Assembly: GCF_024198215.1 (NCBI RefSeq)
Contig: NZ_JAKCFA010000026.1
Location: 62,001 to 126,000 of the forward strand
Reading direction: 5' to 3'
From: Myxococcus qinghaiensis
GTDB lineage: Bacteria > Myxococcota > Myxococcia > Myxococcales > Myxococcaceae
Length of the DNA: 64,000 nt
Part shown: positions 13,028 to 21,409 of the stretch, piece by piece
Position numbering within the stretch: the stretch's first letter is position 1
Layout: each line of letters begins with the position of its first letter
Notes under the pieces: generated by a model
Database searches by the model: none
What the model was told of the DNA's origin: nothing
Seen by the model: the letters and a program-made list of their open reading frames with translations, nothing else
Translations under genes and position numbers: made by a program

Positions 13028-13177
13028 TGGAAACTCCAGAGCCAGGGGGAACTCCCGCATCATGCCCAAGGCCCGATTTCCGATGAAGCTCCGCCCGCCT
13101 CCGTAATCTGCTGTCACATGGCTCGGCCGTCTCAATCCGGACGCGCCCGGGAGCCACCTCCCGAGCGCCGGGCCCCC

Positions 13178-14203
13178 TTACCCGCCGATGGACGTGGTGG
13201 GCTTCGCGTCGCCCGACAGCCTGGCGTGCACCTGCGAGAGCAGCTCGTACGAGCGCAGTCGCGCCGCGTGGTCGAAAATCTGCGCGGTGACCATCAACTC
13301 ATCCGGCTGCGTCTCGGCGATGAAGGAGCGCAGTCCCTCGCCCACCTGGTCCGGGTCTCCGACGATGGAGCAGGCCAGCATGGACTCCACCTCCGCCAGC
13401 TCGTACTCGGTGATGCGTCCGTCCATCGTCTCAACGGGAGGGGGAAGCTGGCCCGGCCGACCGCGCCGCAGGTTGACGAAGGCCTGCAGCAGCGACGTGA
13501 AGAGGCGCTGGGCCTGGGCCTCGGTGTCAGCGGCGAAGACGTTGATGCCCAGCATGGCGTAGGGCTTCTGGAGCACCTCGGACGGACGGAACTGGCTGCG
13601 ATACAGCCGCAGGGCCGTCATCATCTGCTGCGGCGCGAAGTGCGAGGCGAACGCGAAGGGCAGGCCCATGGCGGCGGCGAGCTGCGCGCTGAAGAGGCTG
13701 GAGCCCAGGAGCCACAGCGGCACCTTCAGGCCCATGCCCGGCACCGCGCGCACGGCCTGGTGGGGCTCCGGCTCCTGGAAGTAGGCCTGCAGCTCGGCGA
13801 CGTCCTGGGGGAACGCGTCGGAGGAGTCCACGCGGCTGCGCCGCAGGGCGGCGGCGGTGCGCTGGTCCGTGCCGGGCGCGCGGCCCAGGCCCAGGTCGAT
13901 GCGGCCGGGGTACAGCGTCTCCAGCGTGCCGAACTGCTCGGCGATGACGAGCGGCGAGTGGTTGGGGAGCATGATGCCGCCAGCCCCCACGCGGATGGTG
14001 GAGGTGCCCTGCGCGACATGGCCGATGACGACGGCGGTGGCCGCGCTGGCGATGCCCGTCATGTTGTGGTGCTCGGCGAGCCAGAAGCGCCGGTAGCCCC
14101 AGCGCTCCGCGTGACGAGCCAGGTCCAGCGTGCTTCGCAAGGCGTCGCCGGCATCACTGCCCTGGCGGATGGGGGAGAGGTCGAGAACGGAGAAGGGAAT
14201 CAT
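13178..14203 (-). CDS. LLM-class flavin-dependent oxidoreductase
   Basis: This 341-residue protein belongs to the luciferase-like monooxygenase superfamily, MsnO8/YhbW-type group. It opens with [11 protein letters not shown], followed by [40 protein letters not shown] and [12 protein letters not shown], the conserved strands that bind FMN/F420 in this (beta/alpha)8 barrel. Such enzymes use reduced flavin and oxygen to hydroxylate or oxidise small molecules; the substrate is not predictable. The ATG at 14203 is preferred because [12 protein letters not shown] matches the family N-terminus; an ATG at 14221 is the alternative, and neither has a good ribosome-binding site. It is divergent from the AAC(3)-like gene. 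Confidence 0.9.
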   Translation of the reverse strand: MIPFSVLDLSPIRQGSDAGDALRSTLDLARHAERWGYRRFWLAEHHNMTGIASAATAVVIGHVAQGTSTIRVGAGGIMLPNHSPLVIAEQFGTLETLYPGRIDLGLGRAPGTDQRTAAALRRSRVDSSDAFPQDVAELQAYFQEPEPHQAVRAVPGMGLKVPLWLLGSSLFSAQLAAAMGLPFAFASHFAPQQMMTALRLYRSQFRPSEVLQKPYAMLGINVFAADTEAQAQRLFTSLLQAFVNLRRGRPGQLPPPVETMDGRITEYELAEVESMLACSIVGDPDQVGEGLRSFIAETQPDELMVTAQIFDHAARLRSYELLSQVHARLSGDAKPTTSIGG

Positions 14204-14401
14204 CGAGGGACCCCAGGGCATGCACGCGGAACGGAGGACGGGCCCGCCCCGTCCCGGGCGGCACCACCCCCGGCGTCCCAGCGTTAACCGGGGGCGCCTG
14301 GGAGCGCACGGGAAACGCGGGAGGGCTCGGACGCTCCCTCGTGAGATGGGCGCGCTCGGGCAGCGGCCCGGCGCCCGGCACGGTAGAATCGCCCGGTGTC
14401 C

Positions 14402-15184
14402 ATGCGCGAGTTCAGTCAGCGGGAAGTGGTGGAGCAGCTCCAGGCCCTGGGCGTCCGCGAGGGAGGCGTGCTCCTGGTCCACACGTCCTTCAAGGCGGTG
14501 CGGCCCGTCGAGGGAGGCCCGCTCGGGCTGATTGGCGCCTTGCGCGCGGCCCTGGGTCCGGGAGGCACGCTGGTCATGCCCACGATGACCGACGGGGAGA
14601 CGGTGTTCGACCCGGTGTCCACGCCGACCACGGACATGGGCATCACCGCGGAGCTGTTCTGGCGACAGCCCGGAGTCACCCGCAGCACGCACCCGGGAGG
14701 CTCCTTCGCCGCCGAGGGCCCCCGCGCGGCGGACATCTGCCGACCGCAGCCCCTCGCCCCGCCGCACGGCCCCGACAGTCCGGTGGGCCGGGTGCATGAG
14801 CTGGGCGGCCAGGTGCTCCTGCTCGGCGTGACGCACTCGGAGAACACGACGCTGCACCTCGCGGAGGCGCTGGCGAACGTCCCCTACTCCATCTCCCATC
14901 CGTGTGTCGTCGAGGTCGACGGCGTGGTGAGCACGGTGATGATTCCGGAGACGGACCACTGCTGCCAGGGCTTCCGAATCGCCGACGACTGGCTCCGGGC
15001 CAAAGGCCTCCAGCACGAGGGCCCGGTGGGCCATGCACACGCGCGCCTGTTCGACTCCCGCGCGCTCGTGCCCCTCGCGGTGGACCGGCTCGCCGTGGCG
15101 CCCCTCACGTTCCTCTGTCCTCTGGACAACGGCTGCGAGGAGTGCGACGCGGCGCGAGCGAGCGTCCCCGGCGTCGCGACCTGA
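14402..15184 (+). CDS. AAC(3) family N-acetyltransferase
   Basis: This 260-residue protein matches the aminoglycoside 3-N-acetyltransferase/YokD fold. Visible family segments are [10 protein letters not shown] near the N-terminus, [35 protein letters not shown] and [14 protein letters not shown], which include the conserved His residues near the acetyl-CoA site. Most chromosomal members have unproven substrates, so antibiotic resistance should not be assumed. A GTG six bases upstream (14396) is an alternative start; neither has a clear ribosome-binding site. The C-terminus carries a Cys-rich patch ([12 protein letters not shown]), which is not usual for the family as I know it. Confidence 0.85.
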   Translation: MREFSQREVVEQLQALGVREGGVLLVHTSFKAVRPVEGGPLGLIGALRAALGPGGTLVMPTMTDGETVFDPVSTPTTDMGITAELFWRQPGVTRSTHPGGSFAAEGPRAADICRPQPLAPPHGPDSPVGRVHELGGQVLLLGVTHSENTTLHLAEALANVPYSISHPCVVEVDGVVSTVMIPETDHCCQGFRIADDWLRAKGLQHEGPVGHAHARLFDSRALVPLAVDRLAVAPLTFLCPLDNGCEECDAARASVPGVAT

Positions 15185-15371
15185 CCGCGCGGCGAAAGCG
15201 TCGGCTGGCGGAAGGCGCCTGGCACTCCAGGGCCGAACTGCGCACCGGAGATCAACCCGGGTGTCGCGGGAACGACGGGCGTTCGAGCGCGCGCGAAATG
15301 CCCGTGCCTTGTGTGCGCGCAGTGCCTCATTAGCAGCGCGCTTTGAAGCGCGTCAGCAATTGGGGGACGGG

Positions 15372-17051
15372 ATGAACAAGACTCACGGGCATGTCGGCTG
15401 GGTATTCCTGGCCGCGGCGCTGGCCACCTCGCAGGGGGCCTGCTCGAAAAGCAAGGACAGTGGCGACTCCGTCAATCAGAACCAGACGAAGGAGGGCCCC
15501 GAGGACCAGGGGCCGGAGCTGCCGCGTCTGACGGGAGGAGACGCGACGCGAGGTCAGCAGGTGTTCCGCTTCGAGACCTTCGGCAACGAGGGCTTCTGGA
15601 CGGACGCGGTGCGCCTGCCGGCGGGCGTCGTCGCCGCGAAGCTCACGCCCGTGCAGGCGCTGCAAGCGGGCCTGAGCGTCAACGTGGAGGCACTGGACGA
15701 CGCCACGAAGACAGCGGTGGCGAACGAGCTGGCCAGTCAGGGCACCAGCGGGCCGCTGCTCAATGACCCGGCCACCACGTTGGCGCTGCTCAACGCCAAC
15801 GCGGTGATTGGCGTCGTGGTCAAGGACACCAACGGCGATGGCAGGCTGGACGTCGCCAGCGGCGACAAGGTCGGCGTGAGCTGCGCGCTGTGCCACGCCA
15901 TCACCGACGGCTCGGTGGTGAAGTCTCCGAACAACCTGGGGGGCGGCTCCATCGGCAAGCAGATCGACGGCCCCACGCCGCACAACCTCAACGTGGGTGG
16001 CATCTTCGCGCTCGCCGCCAACACGCGCGCGCTCTACCCGCTGCTCCAGGTGAAGCTCGCCGCCAACGGGAACAAGTCCATTGGCAGGGCGCCGTCGGAC
16101 CAGGGGCTCACCGAGACGTCCACCGAGGCGCAGGTCGATGCGCTCGTGAGCAACCCGGCCTTCTATCCGCTGGGCACCTTCGACGACGCGCCGGACGGCA
16201 CGGGCGCGCAGCAGCACATCGCGCCCTTCTTCCGGACGGACCTGGCGGCGCCGTGGGGGACTCCTGGCGACATCGCCCGGCTCGAGAACTTCAACAACCT
16301 CGTCTACACCGTGCTGTTGGACCCGACGAGCCTGGTGACGCCGGACGGCCGCGCGTTCCTCCAGGCCCTGGGCGGAGTGGCCGCGGGCAACGAGCTGGCG
16401 GACGACTACCTCACCATCCTCAAGGACACCCAGGTCCAGGGAAAGGGCGGCGTGGTGGGCGAGGGCTTCCCCTACATCACCGCGACGCTGCTCTCCGACA
16501 AGGCGGGGACGGAAGAGGCCCCAGTGGGCCTGCGGGTGAACGAGGACGCGCTGCGTGACTTGAACGCGTACACGGACGGCCTCGCGGCGCCGGCACCGGG
16601 GGCCTTCGACGCCACCCTGGCCGCGCGCGGCAAGGAGCAGTTCTCCGCGCGGTGCACCCGCTGCCACAACGTGGACCAGAGCAAGCGCGTCCCGTCCTTC
16701 ATCGTGCCGATGAAGGCCCTCTTCCCGGGCTACAACCCCACGGTGCTCGCCGAGCGTCCCGCCGAGGCCGGGGTGCGCCCCATCGCCTTCGCGCCCATCC
16801 AGGATGACCCGGCCACCATCTTCGACGACAAGACCGTCGTCGTGGAGGCCAGCCGCCGGGGCGAGCCACGTGGCTCCGCGATGCCGCTGCTGTTCGACCT
16901 GGGGAGGAAGGACCGCTTCCTCCATGACAGCTCCGTGGTGGGGCTGACGTCGCTGCTGGACCCGCTGCGCGGCGACAAGGCGCCCCACCCCATCTACGTG
17001 CCGGATGCGTCGCAGCGCACGGAGCTGGTGGAGTTCCTGAAGAGCCTGTAG
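15372..17051 (+). CDS. Di-haem c-type cytochrome, exported
   Basis: This 559-residue protein has an N-terminal signal followed by QGAC, a weak lipobox, so it is probably a lipoprotein. Two c-type haem sites are present: CALCH (171-175) and CTRCH (428-432). A DTNGDGRLD segment shortly before the first haem has the spacing of an EF-hand-type calcium loop. Spacing between haems, size and motifs such as GPTPHNLNVGGIFALAAN suggest a relative of di-haem peroxidase/MauG or of myxobacterial di-haem oxidases, but the distal ligands cannot be assigned with confidence. The ATG at 15372 follows GGGGACGG. No partner electron-transfer gene is nearby. Confidence 0.8.
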   Translation: MNKTHGHVGWVFLAAALATSQGACSKSKDSGDSVNQNQTKEGPEDQGPELPRLTGGDATRGQQVFRFETFGNEGFWTDAVRLPAGVVAAKLTPVQALQAGLSVNVEALDDATKTAVANELASQGTSGPLLNDPATTLALLNANAVIGVVVKDTNGDGRLDVASGDKVGVSCALCHAITDGSVVKSPNNLGGGSIGKQIDGPTPHNLNVGGIFALAANTRALYPLLQVKLAANGNKSIGRAPSDQGLTETSTEAQVDALVSNPAFYPLGTFDDAPDGTGAQQHIAPFFRTDLAAPWGTPGDIARLENFNNLVYTVLLDPTSLVTPDGRAFLQALGGVAAGNELADDYLTILKDTQVQGKGGVVGEGFPYITATLLSDKAGTEEAPVGLRVNEDALRDLNAYTDGLAAPAPGAFDATLAARGKEQFSARCTRCHNVDQSKRVPSFIVPMKALFPGYNPTVLAERPAEAGVRPIAFAPIQDDPATIFDDKTVVVEASRRGEPRGSAMPLLFDLGRKDRFLHDSSVVGLTSLLDPLRGDKAPHPIYVPDASQRTELVEFLKSL

Positions 17052-17061
17052 CCGACCTGAC

Positions 17062-17082
17062 GAGGAGGACTCAGTCCTCCTC
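17062..17082. terminator. Hairpin at convergent cytochrome/ArsR junction
   Basis: Ten-base arms GAGGAGGACT and AGTCCTCCTC flank a single central base. The palindrome overlaps the stop codon and last codons of the ArsR gene. Outer ACCTG/CAGGT can extend the stem across a small bulge. There is no T-tract. Confidence 0.5.
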
Positions 17083-17400
17083 CAGGTCCTTCTTCAACCG
17101 GGTCAACAGAGTCACCGCCTCGGCGGCATAGGGGGAGATCCACCGGTCGTGGATCTCCTTGAAGGGCGCGGCGTTGAGGTAGTTCCACCGCTTGCGCCCC
17201 TCTCGCACGGCAATCACCAGGCCCGCGCGCTCCAGCACCCCCAGGTGCTGCATCACCGTGCACCGGTCCAACGACGCCGCGAAGTGCTCGCAGAGGTCGC
17301 CCGTCGTCCGCGGCGCGGCCTTCAGCAAGTCCAGCATCGCCCGCCTCCGCGCGTCCGCCAGCGCCTTGAAGATCTGGTCGTCCTGGGCCTCCCGTGACAT
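17071..17400 (-). CDS. ArsR-family HTH regulator
   Basis: This 109-residue protein has the ArsR winged-helix fold: IFKALADARRRAMLDLL, then a recognition region with CTVMQHLGVLERAGLV and a wing AVREGRKRWNYLN. It lacks the CxC metal motif in helix 3 typical of arsenic or cadmium sensors (there are single cysteines only), placing it with the non-metal ArsR proteins commonly paired with SRPBCC genes. Its ATG lies inside the 17396-17421 palindrome, with no room for a ribosome-binding site unless transcription starts further back; a leaderless mRNA is possible. It probably represses itself and the divergent SRPBCC gene. Confidence 0.9.
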   Translation of the reverse strand: MSREAQDDQIFKALADARRRAMLDLLKAAPRTTGDLCEHFAASLDRCTVMQHLGVLERAGLVIAVREGRKRWNYLNAAPFKEIHDRWISPYAAEAVTLLTRLKKDLEED

Positions 17401-17421
17401 GTTATAGAACTATAACATGTC
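17396..17421. promoter_or_regulatory. Long palindromic operator shared by arsR and SRPBCC genes
   Basis: Twelve-base arms (GACATGTTATAG and CTATAACATGTC) flank two central A residues, a perfect inverted repeat in the divergent intergenic region. The ArsR start codon lies within the left arm. TATAG-type hexamers on both strands could serve as -10 elements, so regulator binding would block both promoters. Confidence 0.75.
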
Positions 17422-17452
17422 GTTCGCTGAAACCCCAGCGGGAGGAAGCTCC

Positions 17453-17893
17453 ATGGAGCCGAAGTTCCAGGTGCAGTTGAAGATCCAGAAGCCGGTGGCC
17501 GAGGTCTTCGACGCGGTCATCAACCCCAAGAAGCTGAGCGGGTACTTCGTGCAGGCCGCCAGCGCGCCCATGGTGGAGGGCACGACGGTGAAGTGGCGGT
17601 TCGCGGAGGTGCCCGGCGAGCACGACGTCGTCATCCGCACCGTGGCGAAGGACGAGCGCATCGTCTTCGAATGGGAGGCCGCGGGCGGTGGCTACAACAC
17701 GCGGGTGGAGATGCTCTTCAAGCCCATCGACGAGCGCAACACGCTGGTCCAGATTCGCGAGTCCGGTTGGAAGACGGACGAGAAGGGCATCGAGGCGTCC
17801 TACGACAACTGTGGCGGCTGGATGCACATGATGCTGTGTCTCAAGGCGTACCTCGAGTTCGGCATCAACCTGCGCGCGGGTGGCGCCTTCTGA
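17453..17893 (+). CDS. SRPBCC (AHSA1-like) domain protein
   Basis: This 146-residue START/Bet v1-type protein shows KFQVQLKIQKPVAEVFDAVI at the N-terminus, PKKLSGYF, GTTVKWRF, and a C-terminal helix beginning DNCGGWMHMMLCLKAYLEFG. The fold has a hydrophobic cavity for lipids or other small ligands. ArsR–SRPBCC gene pairs are common in bacteria, but their ligands are generally unknown. The ATG at 17453 is selected because GGGAGGAAG stands just upstream; an in-frame ATG at 17417 lies inside the palindrome and would add 12 residues. A short convergent hairpin (17908-17934) separates it from rfbC. Confidence 0.85.
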   Translation: MEPKFQVQLKIQKPVAEVFDAVINPKKLSGYFVQAASAPMVEGTTVKWRFAEVPGEHDVVIRTVAKDERIVFEWEAAGGGYNTRVEMLFKPIDERNTLVQIRESGWKTDEKGIEASYDNCGGWMHMMLCLKAYLEFGINLRAGGAF

Positions 17894-17921
17894 AGCGCCC
17901 CTCCGCGGCCCTCGACGTGGA

Positions 17922-18467
17922 CTACAGCGAGGGCAGCACCGGCGCGTCCTTGAGGCGGGGCGCGCGCAGGTCCTTGGGGGACAGCAGCGGCTCGGACACC
18001 GGCCAGGGGATGGCGAGGTCCGGGTCATTCCACGCGATGCAGCGCTCCGTCTCCGGCGCATACAGCGTCGTGCACTTGTAGTGGAAGTCGGCGGTGTCGC
18101 TCGTCACGCAGAAGCCATGGGCGAAGCCGGGCGGAATCCAGAGCTGTCGGCGGTTCTCCGCGGACAGCTCCACCGCCACCCACTGGCCGAAGGTCGTCGA
18201 GCCACGCCGGACGTCGAGCGCGACGTCGTACACGCTTCCCGCGAACACCTGCACCAGCTTCCCCTGCCCTTGCGGCTCCTGGAAGTGCAGCCCGCGCAGC
18301 GTCCCCCGCGCCGAGCGCGAGTAGTTGTCCTGCACGAAGGGCCCGGGGATGCCCGCGTCCGCGTAGCGCTTCGCGTGGAACAGCTCCATGAAGAAGCCCC
18401 GGTCGTCACCGAAGACCTTCGGCTCCACCAGCAACAGGTCCGGAATCTCCAGCGGCGTCACCTTCAT
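17922..18467 (-). CDS. rfbC: dTDP-4-dehydrorhamnose 3,5-epimerase
   Basis: This 181-residue cupin enzyme catalyses the third step of dTDP-L-rhamnose synthesis, epimerising C3 and C5 of dTDP-4-keto-6-deoxyglucose. Clear RmlC motifs are [26 protein letters not shown] with catalytic H61, [20 protein letters not shown] and the late DPDLAIPWP segment. Length is normal. Its ATG overlaps the rfbA stop codon as ATGA, making it the last gene of rfbB-rfbD-rfbA-rfbC. Confidence 0.95.
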   Translation of the reverse strand: MKVTPLEIPDLLLVEPKVFGDDRGFFMELFHAKRYADAGIPGPFVQDNYSRSARGTLRGLHFQEPQGQGKLVQVFAGSVYDVALDVRRGSTTFGQWVAVELSAENRRQLWIPPGFAHGFCVTSDTADFHYKCTTLYAPETERCIAWNDPDLAIPWPVSEPLLSPKDLRAPRLKDAPVLPSL

Positions 18468-19345
18468 GACACCGCGCCCCGGTTCTCCGCGACGGCCAGG
18501 AGGTACTGCCCGTACTCGTTCTTCCGCATCGGCTCCGCCAGCGTCACCAGTTGCTTCGCGTCGATGTAGCCCATCCGGTACGCAATCTCCTCCGGGCACG
18601 ACACCTTGAGGCCCTGGCGCCGCTCGATGATTTCGATGAAGTTGGACGCCTCCATCAGCGAGCTGTGCGTCCCCGTGTCCAGCCACGCGTACCCGCGTCC
18701 CATCAGCTCCACGTCCAGTTGTCCGCGCCGCAGGTACTCGGCATTCACGTCGGTGATCTCCAGCTCGCCCCGCTTGCTCGGCTTGAGCGCGGCGGCGATG
18801 TCGAGCACCTGGTTGTCATAGAAGTACAGCCCGGTGACGGCGTAGTTCGACTTCGGCTTGAGCGGCTTCTCTTCCAGGCTCACCGCGCGGTTGCTCGCGT
18901 CCAGCTCCACCACGCCGTAGCGCTCCGGGTCCTTCACGTAGTACCCGAACACCGTGGCCCCCGCCGTGCGCTTCGCGGCCTCGCGAACCAGGCTGCTGAG
19001 GCCGTGCCCGTAGAAGATGTTGTCGCCCAGGATGAGCGACACGGGGTCCTTGCCGACGAAGTCGCGGCCGATGACGAACGCCTGCGCCAGGCCCTCTGGA
19101 CGAGGCTGCTCGGCGTACTCGAAGCGCATGCCCCACTGCGCGCCGTCGTCCAGCAGCTCCCGGAAGCGCGGCAGGTCCTGCGGCGTGGAGATGATGAGCA
19201 CGTCGCGGATGCCCGCCAGCATCAGCGTGCTGAGCGGGTAGTAGATCATCGGCTTGTCGTGCACCGGCAGCAGCTGCTTGCTGACCACCCGGGTCAGTGG
19301 GTACAGCCGCGTGCCCGAGCCGCCTGCGAGGATGATGCCCTTCAT
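18464..19345 (-). CDS. rfbA: Glucose-1-phosphate thymidylyltransferase
   Basis: This 293-residue RmlA enzyme makes dTDP-glucose from glucose-1-phosphate and dTTP, the first step of dTDP-rhamnose synthesis. The N-terminal nucleotide-binding signature is [11 protein letters not shown], followed by [34 protein letters not shown]...EEKP and [11 protein letters not shown]. Length and order are standard. It lies 15 bases after rfbD and overlaps rfbC. It may be allosterically inhibited by dTDP-rhamnose, as in other RmlA enzymes (family knowledge). Confidence 0.96.
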   Translation of the reverse strand: MKGIILAGGSGTRLYPLTRVVSKQLLPVHDKPMIYYPLSTLMLAGIRDVLIISTPQDLPRFRELLDDGAQWGMRFEYAEQPRPEGLAQAFVIGRDFVGKDPVSLILGDNIFYGHGLSSLVREAAKRTAGATVFGYYVKDPERYGVVELDASNRAVSLEEKPLKPKSNYAVTGLYFYDNQVLDIAAALKPSKRGELEITDVNAEYLRRGQLDVELMGRGYAWLDTGTHSSLMEASNFIEIIERRQGLKVSCPEEIAYRMGYIDAKQLVTLAEPMRKNEYGQYLLAVAENRGAVS

Positions 19346-19360
19346 GGTTACCTCTCGACG

Positions 19361-20263
19361 TCAGTGCCCGCGCGCGGCCTTCCACGTCGCGTGGAAGCGC
19401 GCCAGCGACTCGGCCAGTTCCAGGGGTTTCGCCGCCAGCTCCGCGCGGACCTTGTCCGTCTTGAGCCCGCCCTTCAGCGGCCGGGGACTGGGCAGCTTCA
19501 GCTCCGCCATGCGCGTGGGGACGATGAGCTTCGCGTCGAACCCGAACACCTCGCACAGCGCCCGCCCGTAGGCCACGCGGTCGACGACGGTGCCGCCACA
19601 CGTATTCCACACGCCCCCGAGCTTGCGCTCCCCCAGCTCCACCAGCATCGCCGCCACGTTGTCCGCGAGGCTGGGCGAGACAATCTGGTCCTCGAACAGC
19701 TTCGCGGGCTGTCCCTTCTCCAGATTCGTCACCAGCCACGCGCCGAAGTTGAGCCGCCCCTCCACCGGAGGCCAGCCGTACACCACCGCCGTCCGGGCGA
19801 TGGCGCAGCCGGGCGCGAGCACCCGCGCCGCCTGCTCCCCCATGTGCTTCGTCACCGCGTAGACGCCGCGCGGGTTGGGCGTGGCGGCTTCGTCGTAGGG
19901 GCCCGCGTCGCCATCGAAGACGTAGTCCGTGGACACGTGCACCAGGTGCGCGCCGGCCTTGCGGGCTCCGCGAGCCACCGCCGCCGTCGCGTTCACATTG
20001 CCGGCGTAGGCCGCCTCCGGGTCCTTCTCGCAGGCGTCCACCTCCGTCATGGAGGCGCAGTGGATGACGACCTCGGGAGCAGCGGTCTCCAGCGCGGTGG
20101 TGACGTCCGCCTCGCGCGTCAGGTCCACGGATACGTAGCCGTACTCGCCGCCCGTGCGACGGGGCCCTCGGCCCAGCCCCACCACCGTGTGTCCCTGCTT
20201 CTCCAGCAGCACGCAGACGCGGCTGCCCACCAGACCGTTGGAGCCCGTGACGAGCACGCGCAT
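19361..20263 (-). CDS. rfbD: dTDP-4-dehydrorhamnose reductase
   Basis: This 300-residue extended short-chain dehydrogenase performs the last step, NAD(P)H reduction to dTDP-L-rhamnose. It has the Rossmann signature TGSNGLVGSRV at the N-terminus, VSTDYVFDGDAGPYDE, and the catalytic Y-x3-K in YAVTKHMGE. It starts one base after the rfbB stop codon, so is translationally coupled. Confidence 0.93.
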   Translation of the reverse strand: MRVLVTGSNGLVGSRVCVLLEKQGHTVVGLGRGPRRTGGEYGYVSVDLTREADVTTALETAAPEVVIHCASMTEVDACEKDPEAAYAGNVNATAAVARGARKAGAHLVHVSTDYVFDGDAGPYDEAATPNPRGVYAVTKHMGEQAARVLAPGCAIARTAVVYGWPPVEGRLNFGAWLVTNLEKGQPAKLFEDQIVSPSLADNVAAMLVELGERKLGGVWNTCGGTVVDRVAYGRALCEVFGFDAKLIVPTRMAELKLPSPRPLKGGLKTDKVRAELAAKPLELAESLARFHATWKAARGH

Positions 20264-20264
20264 G

Positions 20265-21290
20265 TCACGCCCTCCCCTGGAGACGACCCCGGTACTGCGT
20301 CTCGAAGTACTGCCGATACTCGCCGCTCATCACCCGCTGCCACCACGCGGGGTGGTCCACGTACCAGCGCACCGTCTCCGCCAGCCCCTGCTCGAACGTA
20401 TGCGCGGGCGTCCAGCCCAGCTCCGCGCGAATCTTCGACGGGTCGATGGCGTAGCGCCGGTCATGTCCCGGCCGGTCCTTCACGTACTGGATGAGCGACT
20501 CCGGCTTGCCCACCAGCCCGAGGATGGCCTTCACGATGTCGATGTTGCGCCGCTCCGCCCCGCCGCCGATGTTGTAGACCTCTCCCGCGCGGCCCTGCTC
20601 CAGCGCGCGCAACAGCGCCTGACAGTGGTCCTCCACGTGGAGCCAGTCGCGCACGTTCGCGCCATCGCCGTACACCGGCAGCGGCTTGTCGTGCAGCGCG
20701 TTGACCACCATGAGCGGAATCAACTTCTCCGGGAACTGGTAGCGCCCGTAGTTGTTCGAGCACCGCGTCACCACGACGTCCATGCCGAACGTGTGGTGGT
20801 ACGCGAGCGCCACCAGGTCAGAGCTCGTCTTGCTGGCGGAGTACGGGCTGGAGGGCTGCAGCGGCGAGGCCTCGGTGAAGGCGCCCGTGGGGCCGAGCGA
20901 GCCGTAGACCTCGTCCGTGGAGACCATGACGAAGCGCTTCACGCCTCGCGCGCGGCAGGCCTCCAAGAGTCGCTGGGTGCCCAGCACGTTGGTGGTGATG
21001 AACACCTCCGGCCCCAGAATCGAGCGGTCCACGTGGCTCTCGGCGGCCAGGTGCAGCACGGCGTCGATGGCGTGCGTGGACAGCAGCTGCTCCACCAGCG
21101 CGCGGTCGCTGATGTCGCCTCGGACGAAGACGTGGCGGGGGTCGCCCTCGAGGTCCGACAGATTCTCCAGGTTGCCCGCGTAGGTGAGCAGGTCCAGGTT
21201 GACCACTGTCCACTCGGGTCGCTCGCGCCGCAGGTACCTCACGAGGTTGGAGCCGATGAAGCCACACCCTCCTGTCACCAATACGTTCAT
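20265..21290 (-). CDS. rfbB: dTDP-glucose 4,6-dehydratase
   Basis: This 341-residue short-chain dehydrogenase converts dTDP-glucose to the 4-keto-6-deoxy intermediate. The NAD site is TGGCGFIGSN, the active-site motifs STDEVYG and YSASK are present, and TRCSNNYGRYQFPEKLIP and DWLHVEDHC are classic RmlB segments. The ATG at 21290 begins MNVLVTGG, the expected N-terminus. It heads the rfbBDAC operon and is divergent from the glycosyltransferase gene at 21410, with 119 bases between. Confidence 0.96.
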   Translation of the reverse strand: MNVLVTGGCGFIGSNLVRYLRRERPEWTVVNLDLLTYAGNLENLSDLEGDPRHVFVRGDISDRALVEQLLSTHAIDAVLHLAAESHVDRSILGPEVFITTNVLGTQRLLEACRARGVKRFVMVSTDEVYGSLGPTGAFTEASPLQPSSPYSASKTSSDLVALAYHHTFGMDVVVTRCSNNYGRYQFPEKLIPLMVVNALHDKPLPVYGDGANVRDWLHVEDHCQALLRALEQGRAGEVYNIGGGAERRNIDIVKAILGLVGKPESLIQYVKDRPGHDRRYAIDPSKIRAELGWTPAHTFEQGLAETVRWYVDHPAWWQRVMSGEYRQYFETQYRGRLQGRA

Positions 21291-21409
21291 GTGCCGCGGG
21301 CCTCGAGTGCTCAGAGAGGGTGCCTGCGTATCGGAGGGGTCGTCGACGGTCAAGGCGCCAGGGGGCTCGGGCTTGTGTGCTCCCCCTCGCGGGGCTAAGG
21401 GAGCCGGGC

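Noticed and set aside
14204-15040. Long open frame continuing upstream of the LLM oxidoreductase on the minus strand
   Set aside because: It is antisense to the AAC(3)-like gene, which has clear family motifs. High GC content leaves long shadow frames open.
14402-15184. Antibiotic-resistance gene call for the AAC(3)-like gene
   Set aside because: The family fold is clear but most chromosomal members have unproven substrates, and no resistance context is present.
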